A stretch of 11,174 nucleotides of DNA from CAYGWP01 sp964353455 (lineage in GTDB: Bacteria > Planctomycetota > Phycisphaerae > FEN-1346). Each line of letters opens with the position of its first letter. Position 1 is the stretch's first letter. The stretch spans positions 1 through 11,174 of the forward strand of contig CAYGWP010000422.1 of NCBI GenBank assembly GCA_964353455.1, written 5' to 3'. A program made the translations under genes and the position numbers. This document shows, piece by piece, positions 1-5,648 of the stretch. The notes under the pieces are model-generated. The model made no database searches and was not told the DNA's origin. It saw only the letters and a list, made by a program, of their open reading frames with translations.

Positions 1-126
1 CACCCGCCCTGGCACGGGTACGGCTCGTGCCGTGGCCGGCTGTTGGGTGACCATGCTTCCGGCGGCAAACATGGTCACGCAAAGGCGCGTGACCATGCCA
101 CCCATCAATTGACGAGTAACGCAGCA
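1..126. repeat. Palindromic dispersed-repeat remnant downstream of the J-domain-like gene
   Basis: Non-coding stretch made almost entirely of inverted repeats. Arms GGCACG (11-16) and CGTGCC (26-31) form one hairpin. CATGGTCACGC (70-80) and GCGTGACCATG (87-97) form an 11-bp perfect stem with loop AAAGGC. The 70-80 arm can pair instead with 47-55. The segment 70-115 is clearly homologous to 5731-5778 in the aroF upstream region: same loop start, same TGCCACCC boundary, same TGACGA tail. The two copies therefore belong to one family. It lies just past the stop of the minus-strand gene at 127 and could act as a 3' processing or termination structure, but there is no T-run. The left edge may continue outside the window. 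Confidence 0.75.
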
Positions 127-1611
127 CTAGGCGGGACCTGCCTGGGGAACCGGCGTGCGTGCGCCTAACGGTTCCTGCGGCGGCGCCGGCTCCGAAGGCG
201 GCGGCTCGATTGCAGGCGGCGGGGGACTCGGTGGCGCCGGCGGAATCGGCGCGGGTTTGGGCGGCGCAGAAGGTCTCCCCTCAACAGGGTCGCCGGGCTC
301 GCGGCCCTCGGCGGGCACGTTGAAGAACTTCGTCGGCGATTTGGATTTCCTCGGCGGGCGCGGCTTGACGGGCGGCTCCGGCGTCGGGGCCGATTCGCCC
401 ATCCCCGGTTTGCGGCCGGACCACGGTTCCTTCCCAGCCGGGTACTTCTTGATGAATTCCTCCAGGCCCTGAACGTCGGTATCCGGCGGAAGCGGCTCGG
501 GCGACGGCGGCGACGCCACTTCGGTCGCCGGGGCGACCGCCGGAGCGGCAGGCGCAAGCGACCCTTTCCACGGCTGCCACACGCCGCCTACCACCAAGGC
601 CGCCAGTACCAGGGCCGTTACGCCTACCAGCACCGCCAGGCTGATGACAACGACCTGCGGGCTGAGTAGGACCAGGCGCGTAACCTGTCGTACCCGCCGC
701 CAGCCTTTCTTGGCCTTCAGGACGGCCCTTTCGCGGGGCGTCAGGTCACCCTCACGTTCCGCCAAGCGGTCGAAGGCCCCCCTTATATCGTGGCCGGGCA
801 TCCCCAGGATCATCGCCACGGCCGTGAGTGCCCGGCCGTGGCGGCCCAGGTGCCCGCCGTAGCGGCGGACGCGGCGGCCCAGGCGCACCAGGAACAACTC
901 GGGGTCGCGCTTGGCCTGCGACACGAATCGCCCGTGGGCAAAGAGATGGACGCTACCGGTCACTTCCTCGGCCACGAGGCGGGCCAGGCCCTCGGAGATG
1001 CCGAGCGCCTTCTGGACGTTCTTGACGGCCTCGACCCGGCGCCCCAGCGTGCCCACGCTCAGGCACTGGCCGAGGACCACGGCGTCTCGATAGATCCACA
1101 TGTTGATCGGCAGGCCGACCTTGTGGGCGCCGTGGGGAGGCCAATCCTTCAAGCGGCGGCCGAGGCGCCGTACGATCCACGGCAGCAGCCGCGCCACCGG
1201 CATGCCGCGCCCCACGCACGCCTTCAGCCACGTCTCGAGGACCCCAACATCGTGGATCAGTCCTGCGCAGTGTGCCTGGTAGAGTTCATCAATGACGCCC
1301 CGCCAGCGATTCAGGAGTTCCAGGTCGTAGTCGCGTTTCCTCTCGGCGTTCGTAAGGACCGAGATGCACTGGCCGACCTCGCCCAGCATTTCGAGGGCCT
1401 GCTTCCGGTACGGCCCGATCTGGTAGGCGCGGAGTTTGCGTTTGACCCGCCGCCCGGCATGGAGGATGACCGTTTGGTCGGTCTCGAGTTCCGGCAGGCC
1501 CAGCAGCCCGTAATAGGATGGATTGGGCGTCTTCAGGCCGAGCCAATCGCGATAGACCTCCTCGCGCGGCATCTCGATCTGTCCGGCCTGGCTTGGTTGT
1601 GGATCCACCAT
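127..1611 (-). CDS. J-domain-like single-pass membrane protein with proline-rich C-terminus
   Basis: 494-residue protein of unknown function. Residues about 29-97 (from NPSYYGLLGLPELETDQ to RKRDYDLELL) have the helical spacing of a J-domain, including the YYxLLGL start and the closing A-E-R-K-x-x-YD. The HPD tripeptide needed to stimulate Hsp70 is absent; the loop reads AYQIGPYRK. Such degenerate J-like modules are known in planctomycete proteins, often beside kinase domains, and there is no kinase here. A basic, helical middle (100-310) is followed by one hydrophobic segment (about 313-345), then about 145 residues very rich in Pro and Ala, suggesting a cytoplasmic N-terminus and an extended C-terminal tail across the membrane. 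The ATG at 1611 fits the promoter at 1648-1676; an internal Met14 is the alternative start. The gene is divergent from pus10. The call rests on fold-like sequence pattern only. Confidence 0.7.
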   Translation of the reverse strand: MVDPQPSQAGQIEMPREEVYRDWLGLKTPNPSYYGLLGLPELETDQTVILHAGRRVKRKLRAYQIGPYRKQALEMLGEVGQCISVLTNAERKRDYDLELLNRWRGVIDELYQAHCAGLIHDVGVLETWLKACVGRGMPVARLLPWIVRRLGRRLKDWPPHGAHKVGLPINMWIYRDAVVLGQCLSVGTLGRRVEAVKNVQKALGISEGLARLVAEEVTGSVHLFAHGRFVSQAKRDPELFLVRLGRRVRRYGGHLGRHGRALTAVAMILGMPGHDIRGAFDRLAEREGDLTPRERAVLKAKKGWRRVRQVTRLVLLSPQVVVISLAVLVGVTALVLAALVVGGVWQPWKGSLAPAAPAVAPATEVASPPSPEPLPPDTDVQGLEEFIKKYPAGKEPWSGRKPGMGESAPTPEPPVKPRPPRKSKSPTKFFNVPAEGREPGDPVEGRPSAPPKPAPIPPAPPSPPPPAIEPPPSEPAPPQEPLGARTPVPQAGPA

Positions 1612-1647
1612 GGCACTTTCTTCGGCAAAACCCTGGGCAGCGCTGTT

Positions 1648-1676
1648 ATCATATCACCGCACTGACGTTCTGACAA
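1648..1676 (-). promoter_or_regulatory. Sigma70-type promoter for the J-domain-like gene
   Basis: Read on the minus strand: -35 TTGTCA (1676-1671, 5/6 to consensus), 17-bp spacer, -10 TATGAT (1653-1648, 5/6). The predicted transcription start is near 1641, giving a leader of about 30 nt before the ATG at 1611. It sits in the 99-bp divergent gap shared with pus10. I see no equally good promoter for pus10 on the plus strand. Confidence 0.6.
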
Positions 1677-1710
1677 TGCGGGGCTGCCGCCCGTAGGTAG
1701 TACGCCCGAT

Positions 1711-2955
1711 ATGGCCGAACGCGCATGGCGGAATATGCGGCTCGAGGAAGTTGTGACCCGTCTCGACGTTCGCGAGCGGGTCCGCGGGGCACTTCGGGCC
1801 TGCCCACTATGCGACCATTGCCTGGGGCGGCTGCTGGCGGCCGTCGATACAGGGATGACCAACGACCATCGCGGCCGCACCATCCGATGCGCGCTCGCCG
1901 CCGGTCCGCCGCCGGAGACGTGCGGCCTGTGCGGCGGACTCTTCGCGGCGGCCGATTCCTGGGCCGACCGTGCCATGAAAGCCCTCGCCGGGTGGCAGTT
2001 CCACACGCTGGCCGTTGCCTCACACACCGACCCGCGAATCACCGAGCGCGAACAGGCCCTCTGGCAACTGGCCGGCGCAGACATGGCGGAACCCTACAAG
2101 CAGGCCTTCAACCGCCTCCTCGGCACGCGGCTGTGCGAGAGGCTCGGCGCCACGCCGGACCTTTCTTCCCCCGACGTCATCGTCATCGCCGACCACGCGG
2201 CCGGCGCCGTCACGGCCGGCATCGAGCCGCTCTTTGCCGGCGGAAGGTATCGCAAACTCGCGCGCGGCATCCCGCAGTGCCGCTGGCGCAGGTGGCCGAC
2301 CAGCGTCCAGCAACTCATTGGCGACCCCATCTGCCTCGCCGCCGGCGGCGAGGACCACCTCTTTCACGGCTGCGGCCGCGAGGACGTGGACGTCCGGTGC
2401 CTGGGCGAGCGGCCGTTCGTCGTCGAGGTGATTCGGCCGCGCATCCGGCATGTGGACTGGCCGGCGTTGGCCGGCGAGATCAACAGGTCCGGCAAGGTCG
2501 AGGTCCTGGGCCTCGCGCGGTGCAGCCGCGCGGAGGTCGCGCGCCTGAAGGAGTTGCACCCGGAGAAATCGTACCGCGCGCTCGTGCGCCTGGCGGCGGA
2601 TGTGGACGATGTGCACCTGGCGCACCTGGCGGACCTTGTGGGCATCATCCACCAGGGGACGCCGTCACGCGTCCTCAGGCGTCGGGCGGACCTTGTGCGC
2701 CCGCGGCGGATCATCTCGCTCGACTGGCGCCGCATTCTTGCGCGCACGCTTGAACTCTCGGTCCGCGCGCAGGCGGGAACCTACATCAAGGAACTCGTCA
2801 GCGGCGATGGCGGCCGCACGCGGCCCAGCGTGGCCGAGGTCCTCGGCACGCCCGCCGAGTGTGCGGAACTCGACGTCATCGCCATTCATTCTCCCCTCTC
2901 CCCTGGCGGGAGAGGGGTCGGGGGTGAGGGGGACAACCGGCACCACGCGGGCTAG
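1711..2955 (+). CDS. pus10: tRNA pseudouridine synthase Pus10 (archaeal/eukaryotic type)
   Basis: 414 residues. Pus10 isomerises uridine to pseudouridine in the T-psi-C loop of tRNA (U54/U55 in archaea). The N-terminus has the two CxxC pairs (C31/C34 and C71/C74) expected of the Pus10 zinc-binding, THUMP-containing accessory module. The catalytic domain carries GREDVDVR (223-229), where D225 aligns with the catalytic Asp of the GRTD motif of pseudouridine synthases. It also carries RPFVVEV, and AGTYIKELVSGDGGRTRPS (355-373), the Pus10 signature near the C-terminus. Residues about 394-407 are translated from a dispersed repeat (2891-2931) and are not part of the family. The ATG at 1711 is used; Met9 (1735) is an alternative, and neither has a strong Shine-Dalgarno. 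Bacteria normally make psi55 with TruB, so a Pus10 is unusual. Its TAG overlaps the rubrerythrin stop on the other strand. Confidence 0.92.
   Translation: MAERAWRNMRLEEVVTRLDVRERVRGALRACPLCDHCLGRLLAAVDTGMTNDHRGRTIRCALAAGPPPETCGLCGGLFAAADSWADRAMKALAGWQFHTLAVASHTDPRITEREQALWQLAGADMAEPYKQAFNRLLGTRLCERLGATPDLSSPDVIVIADHAAGAVTAGIEPLFAGGRYRKLARGIPQCRWRRWPTSVQQLIGDPICLAAGGEDHLFHGCGREDVDVRCLGERPFVVEVIRPRIRHVDWPALAGEINRSGKVEVLGLARCSRAEVARLKELHPEKSYRALVRLAADVDDVHLAHLADLVGIIHQGTPSRVLRRRADLVRPRRIISLDWRRILARTLELSVRAQAGTYIKELVSGDGGRTRPSVAEVLGTPAECAELDVIAIHSPLSPGGRGVGGEGDNRHHAG
2891..2931. repeat. Dispersed 'CCCTCTCCC-GGGAGAGGG' palindrome forming the 3' end of pus10
   Basis: Arms CCCCTCTCCC (2893-2902) and GGGAGAGGGG (2908-2917) form a 10-bp stem with loop CTGGC. 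A GTCGGGGGTGAGGGG tail follows. On the minus strand it translates as LTPDPSPARGEG, a string widely seen in spurious annotated proteins because this repeat is common in GC-rich bacterial genomes. Here it is read through in frame by pus10 and lies between two convergent genes, so it may also serve as a bidirectional terminator-like hairpin, though without T-runs. Confidence 0.8.
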
Positions 2956-3455
2956 TCGATTCGCTTGAACCGGTCTCTGGCCGATCCGCAGACCGGGCAC
3001 GACGCCGGCGGCTCGCCCTCGACCGTGTTGCCGCAGGTCTGGCAGACCCAGATCGCCGCCTGGGAAAGGTCCTGTCCCTTGGCGACGCCGTCGGCAGCCT
3101 TCTGATACAGCCCGGCGTGGATTTCCTCGACGCGGTTGGCGTACCGGAACGACATGCCGGCCTTGCCGTTCTTGTCCTTCTCGGCCTGGGTGATGAACTT
3201 CGGGTACATGCTCTTGAACTCGAAGGTCTCGCCGTCGATGGCGGCCTTCAGGTTGTCCGCTGTCTTGCCGATGCCGCCCATCGACTTGAGGTGATTGTGG
3301 GCGTGGACGGTCTCGGCCTCGGCGGCCGCCCGGAACAGCCGCGCCACCTGCGCGAACCCCTCTTGGTCCGCCGCCTTTGCGAACGCCAGGTACTTGCGGT
3401 TGGCCTGGCTCTCCCCCGCGAACGCCGCCTGAAGATTGTCGTCGGTCTTGCTCAT
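2952..3455 (-). CDS. rbr: Rubrerythrin
   Basis: 167 residues, normal length for a two-domain rubrerythrin, a cytoplasmic non-haem iron peroxidase that reduces H2O2 in anaerobes and microaerophiles. The N-terminal four-helix ferritin-like domain shows the diiron ligand pattern: E15 in GESQAN, E48xxH51 in AETVH, the DGETFEF segment around E76-E79, and EEIH (110-113). The C-terminal rubredoxin-like domain has C138xxC141G and C153PxC156G for the [Fe(SCys)4] centre. The start is fixed by AAGGAG (3467-3462), 6 nt before the ATG. It is monocistronic by appearance, with its own promoter overlapping the end of the upstream PHP gene. The protein suggests a low-oxygen lifestyle or exposure to peroxide. 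Confidence 0.96.
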   Translation of the reverse strand: MSKTDDNLQAAFAGESQANRKYLAFAKAADQEGFAQVARLFRAAAEAETVHAHNHLKSMGGIGKTADNLKAAIDGETFEFKSMYPKFITQAEKDKNGKAGMSFRYANRVEEIHAGLYQKAADGVAKGQDLSQAAIWVCQTCGNTVEGEPPASCPVCGSARDRFKRID

Positions 3456-3521
3456 GCTGTGCTCCTTGTTCGTGGATCGAAGCCCTCGCCTTTAACAGCG
3501 CCCCCCATTCGGGCCGTATGG

Positions 3522-3537
3522 CCGGTGTGTTCACCGG
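3522..3537 (-). other. Hairpin in the rubrerythrin 5' leader
   Basis: CCGGTG (3522-3527) and CACCGG (3532-3537) form a perfect 6-bp stem with a 4-nt loop, about 10 nt downstream of the predicted rubrerythrin transcription start. A second short palindrome GGCCGTATGGCC (3513-3524) abuts and slightly overlaps it. These could be an operator, an mRNA-stabilising 5' hairpin, or a weak terminator for the PHP gene. No T-run follows, and I recognise no known PerR-type or Fur-type box. Confidence 0.35.
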
Positions 3538-3553
3538 GGGCTGACTGTGGAGG

Positions 3554-3582
3554 ATTATACGCCGGGCATCAGGCCAGGGCAA
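3554..3582 (-). promoter_or_regulatory. Rubrerythrin promoter
   Basis: Minus strand: -35 TTGCCC (3582-3577, 4/6), 17-bp spacer, -10 TATAAT (3559-3554, perfect). The predicted start is near 3547, leaving a leader of about 90 nt. The -35 and most of the spacer lie inside the last codons of the upstream PHP gene, whose stop is at 3571-3569. Rubrerythrin can therefore be transcribed independently of the aroF unit. Confidence 0.65.
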
Positions 3583-4375
3583 CGGCGTACGGACGGCCGC
3601 GCTCAAAGCCGGTCACGGCATCGAAGCCTGCGTCGCGGAGGCATCGCTCGGCCTCGGCGAACGCATGGGCGACGTCGCCCCGGCGATGGGCGTCGGAGCC
3701 GACCGTAAGCAGGCGCCCGCCCACCGCCCGGTACCGCCGAAGAATCGCCACATCAGCCGCCATCGCCAGGCCACGGTCCAGCACGTGATGCGTGTTGAGT
3801 TCCAGGGCAACGCCGCCCGCAACGCACTGCGAGAGGATCCGCTCGACCCGCTCCCAGTACCATGCGTCCCGATGCGGCCCGAAGACGGCCGGCAACTGCT
3901 TGTAGAGGTAGTCGAAATGGCCGAGGGAATGGCACCAGCCCGAGGCGACCAGGGCCTCGACCTCGGCGAAGTACTCTTTCTGAAGCGACCGAACGTCGAG
4001 CCGGTCCGGCGGCTCCCTGTGCAGGCCAAAAAGCAGATGGCCCCCCGCCGAGTGGACCGACCCGATGCGGAGGTCGCACGGCATCGCGGCAAGGACCTCG
4101 CCGACCTCCGCGCCATAGGCCCGCCGGAAGTCGAACTCAAGACCCGTCCGGATGACGAGCCGCCCCGCGTGCTGCGCTCGGACCTCGGAAATCGATCCGT
4201 TGTACGCCTCCCAGTTGAGGTGGCCGTACCCGGGATCGGTGCGGTCGAAATCGACATGCTCGGTAAAGCATATCTCCGTCAGGCCGCAGGCGATGGCCGC
4301 CTCGCACATCTCGGGCATGTCGGCCTCGCCGTCGATGCTGTGGGTCGAGTGCAGGTGGTAGTCGATCGGGATCAT
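3569..4375 (-). CDS. PHP-family phosphatase, histidinol-phosphatase (HisK/HisJ)-like
   Basis: 268 residues from the ATG at 4375, a normal length for PHP-type histidinol-phosphatase, which removes phosphate from L-histidinol phosphate in histidine synthesis. Metal-binding PHP motifs are visible in order: DYHLHSTHSID (5-15), TEHVDF, GLEFDF, GSVHSAGG, GHFDYLYK, LELNTHH and GSDAHRRGD. I chose Met 4375 because the protein then begins directly with the first PHP motif, and AAGGG (4385-4381) sits 5 nt upstream. A longer reading from 4414 would run into aroF. The aroF stop (4388-4386) is 10 nt away, so the two genes are almost certainly co-transcribed. Specificity for histidinol phosphate is inferred from family resemblance; another phosphoester is possible given the aromatic-pathway partner. 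Confidence 0.85.
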   Translation of the reverse strand: MIPIDYHLHSTHSIDGEADMPEMCEAAIACGLTEICFTEHVDFDRTDPGYGHLNWEAYNGSISEVRAQHAGRLVIRTGLEFDFRRAYGAEVGEVLAAMPCDLRIGSVHSAGGHLLFGLHREPPDRLDVRSLQKEYFAEVEALVASGWCHSLGHFDYLYKQLPAVFGPHRDAWYWERVERILSQCVAGGVALELNTHHVLDRGLAMAADVAILRRYRAVGGRLLTVGSDAHRRGDVAHAFAEAERCLRDAGFDAVTGFERGRPYAVALA

Positions 4376-4385
4376 GCGTGCCCTT

Positions 4386-5399
4386 CTACAGCGTTCGCCC
4401 GACGGCCTCGGCAACCTTGCGGCAGGACTCCACGAGGCGCCGCAGCGCGGCGATGTCGAGCGACTGGGCGCCGTCGATCCTCGCCGATTCCGGATCGGGA
4501 TGGACCTCGATGATAAGCCCGTCGGCCCCCGCCGCGATGGCCGCCCGGCTGACGGGCTCGACGAGGTCGGCCCGGCCGGTGGCGTGGCTCGGGTCGCAGA
4601 TGACCGGCAGGTGCGTGGCCTGTTTCAGCGCCGGCACCACCGCTATGGGGAACGTGAACCGCGTGTACTGCTCGAACGTCCGGATTCCGCGCTCGCACAG
4701 GATGACGTTCGGGTTCCCCTCCGAAAGGATGTACTCGGCCGCAAGGAGGAACTCATCGAAATCGGCGCTCAGGCCGCGCTTAAGGAGGACCGGCTTGTTG
4801 GACCGGCCGGCCGCCGAGAGGAGGACGAAGTTCTGCATGTTCCGCGCGCCGATCTGGAGGACATCGGCGTACCGGGCCACCAGCGGCACCTGCTCGGGGG
4901 CCATCACCTCGGTCACGACGGCCAGGCCGGTCGCCTCGCGGGCCTCGGCCAGGAACTCCAGCCCTTTCTCCGCCAAGCCCTGGAACGAGTAAGGGTCGGT
5001 GCGCGGCTTGAAGGCCCCGCCTCGCAGGGCGATTGCGCCGGCCTCCTTCACGGCGTGGGCGGTTTCCAAGAGCATCTCGCGGCCCTCGACCGCGCAAGGC
5101 CCCGCAATCAGGCCGATGCGCGGCCCGCCCAGGCTCCCCGGCCCGAGGGGGATGACCGTCGGCTCGGGCTTGACCTCGCGCGAGGCGATCTTGTAGCGGG
5201 CCAGGATCGGGATGACCTTGTCAACGCCGGCGCCGACGGCGAATTGCTCGGGCGCCTTGAACCGGTCGTCGCCAACGCACGCGATGACCGTGCGCCCCGT
5301 CGCTTCGATGACGTGCGGCGCGAGACCCACATCTCTTATCCGCCGGATCATGTGCTGAACCTGCTCCTGGCTTGCTCCGGGTTTCATGACGACGATCAT
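4386..5399 (-). CDS. aroF: 3-deoxy-7-phosphoheptulonate (DAHP) synthase, type I-beta
   Basis: 337 residues. It condenses phosphoenolpyruvate with erythrose 4-phosphate, the first step of the shikimate pathway to Trp, Tyr and Phe. The N-terminal 65 or so residues (MIVVMKPGASQEQVQ onward) are the ferredoxin-like/ACT-like module of the I-beta class. The catalytic barrel shows AGPCAVEG, GGAFKPRTDPYSFQG, LQIGARNMQNF, LLKRGL, CERGIRTFE, CDPSHATGR and IIEVHPDPESARIDGAQSL, including the Cys, His, Glu and Asp metal ligands. AAGGAGG (5412-5406) is 6 nt before the ATG at 5399 and decides the start. An in-frame extension to a TTG at 5462 would run through the terminator hairpin and is rejected. Expression is probably governed by the leader described separately. 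Confidence 0.97.
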   Translation of the reverse strand: MIVVMKPGASQEQVQHMIRRIRDVGLAPHVIEATGRTVIACVGDDRFKAPEQFAVGAGVDKVIPILARYKIASREVKPEPTVIPLGPGSLGGPRIGLIAGPCAVEGREMLLETAHAVKEAGAIALRGGAFKPRTDPYSFQGLAEKGLEFLAEAREATGLAVVTEVMAPEQVPLVARYADVLQIGARNMQNFVLLSAAGRSNKPVLLKRGLSADFDEFLLAAEYILSEGNPNVILCERGIRTFEQYTRFTFPIAVVPALKQATHLPVICDPSHATGRADLVEPVSRAAIAAGADGLIIEVHPDPESARIDGAQSLDIAALRRLVESCRKVAEAVGRTL

Positions 5400-5418
5400 C
5401 GCCGACCTCCTTGTGCCG

Positions 5419-5453
5419 AAAAAGAAAGCCCCGGACCACACGGCCCGGGGCTT
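5419..5453 (-). terminator. Intrinsic terminator in the aroF leader (attenuator)
   Basis: On the minus strand AAGCCCCGG (5453-5445) pairs with CCGGGGCTT (5434-5426). The stem extends inward by three more pairs (one G-U) to a GUGU loop, giving a 12-bp stem. A T-rich run TTTCTTTTT (5427-5419) follows at once. It ends only 7 nt before the AAGGAGG of aroF, so it cannot end an upstream gene and must decide whether aroF is transcribed. The left arm can be captured by an upstream segment (see antiterminator). Confidence 0.88.
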
Positions 5454-5493
5454 AGAGTACAAGTCGCGGCCACTCTAAAGCAAGGCCCGGGCC
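5442..5493 (-). promoter_or_regulatory. Candidate antiterminator of the aroF leader
   Basis: GGCCCGGG (5493-5486) is exactly complementary to CCCGGGCC (5449-5442), which is the left arm of the terminator. Inside this stem, TTAGAGT (5478-5472) pairs with ACTCTAA (5458-5452), overlapping the base of the terminator arm. The two-part structure therefore excludes the terminator. The leader-peptide stop (5477-5475) lies within its 5' half. A ribosome that reaches the stop would cover that half and let the terminator form. Confidence 0.6.
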
Positions 5494-5606
5494 CCCCGCG
5501 CAAAATAATAGTGGAACCGGCGCCAGGTGCGCGCGGACCGGCTACTCGCCGCCTGCCGCGCCGGGTTCCTCCGCGGGGATTTTCTAGCCAAGCCTTCCTG
5601 ACTCAT
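5475..5606 (-). CDS. Candidate aromatic leader peptide controlling aroF
   Basis: A 43-codon reading frame from ATG 5606 to TAG 5477-5475. Residues 27-35 read TWRRFHYYF: Trp28, Phe31, Tyr33, Tyr34 and Phe35 put all three end products of the pathway into eight codons, in an otherwise Arg/Ala-rich, GC-rich context. There is no Shine-Dalgarno, but the promoter at 5614-5641 ends 7 nt before the ATG, which is the layout of a leaderless mRNA. A TTG at codon 6 with AGGA just upstream is an alternative start. A ribosome waiting at Tyr34 should just clear the antiterminator arm beginning at 5493, and one at the stop would mask it. At 43 codons the peptide is longer than classic attenuation peptides. 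It is a prediction from arrangement; no homologue is known to me. Confidence 0.6.
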   Translation of the reverse strand: MSQEGLARKSPRRNPARQAASSRSARTWRRFHYYFARGARALL

Positions 5607-5613
5607 GGCAGTT

Positions 5614-5641
5614 ACTATACACCGTTCGACGGCCAGGTCAA
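5614..5641 (-). promoter_or_regulatory. aroF operon promoter
   Basis: Minus strand: -35 TTGACC (5641-5636, 5/6), 16-bp spacer, -10 TATAGT (5619-5614, 5/6). The seven bases AACTGCC separate the -10 from the ATG at 5606, so +1 falls at 5606-5607. The leader to the aroF start is about 207 nt. The -35 lies 8 bp from the direct repeat that bounds the palindromic element at 5649-5796. Confidence 0.68.
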
Positions 5642-5648
5642 GTTGCCG

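Noticed and set aside
1..126. CRISPR array or tRNA gene in the palindrome-rich left end
   Set aside because: The hairpins are single inverted repeats with no regular spacers, and no cloverleaf or T-loop consensus is present. I saw no tRNA, rRNA or CRISPR elsewhere in the window.
790..1665. Long plus-strand open frame opposite the J-domain-like gene
   Set aside because: Composition is that of an antisense shadow in GC-rich DNA; the minus frame has a membrane segment, a J-like module and a good promoter.
5400..5462. N-terminal extension of aroF from a TTG at 5462, which contains Tyr, Trp and Phe-Phe-Phe
   Set aside because: The Phe codons are simply the T-run of the terminator and the frame crosses its stem. 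AAGGAGG 6 nt before the ATG at 5399 fixes the real start, so this is not the leader peptide.
5505..5510. TATTAT on the minus strand as a -10 for aroF
   Set aside because: No -35 at a usable distance. The AT-rich stretch is better explained as the Tyr-Tyr codons of the leader, and a better promoter exists at 5614-5641.
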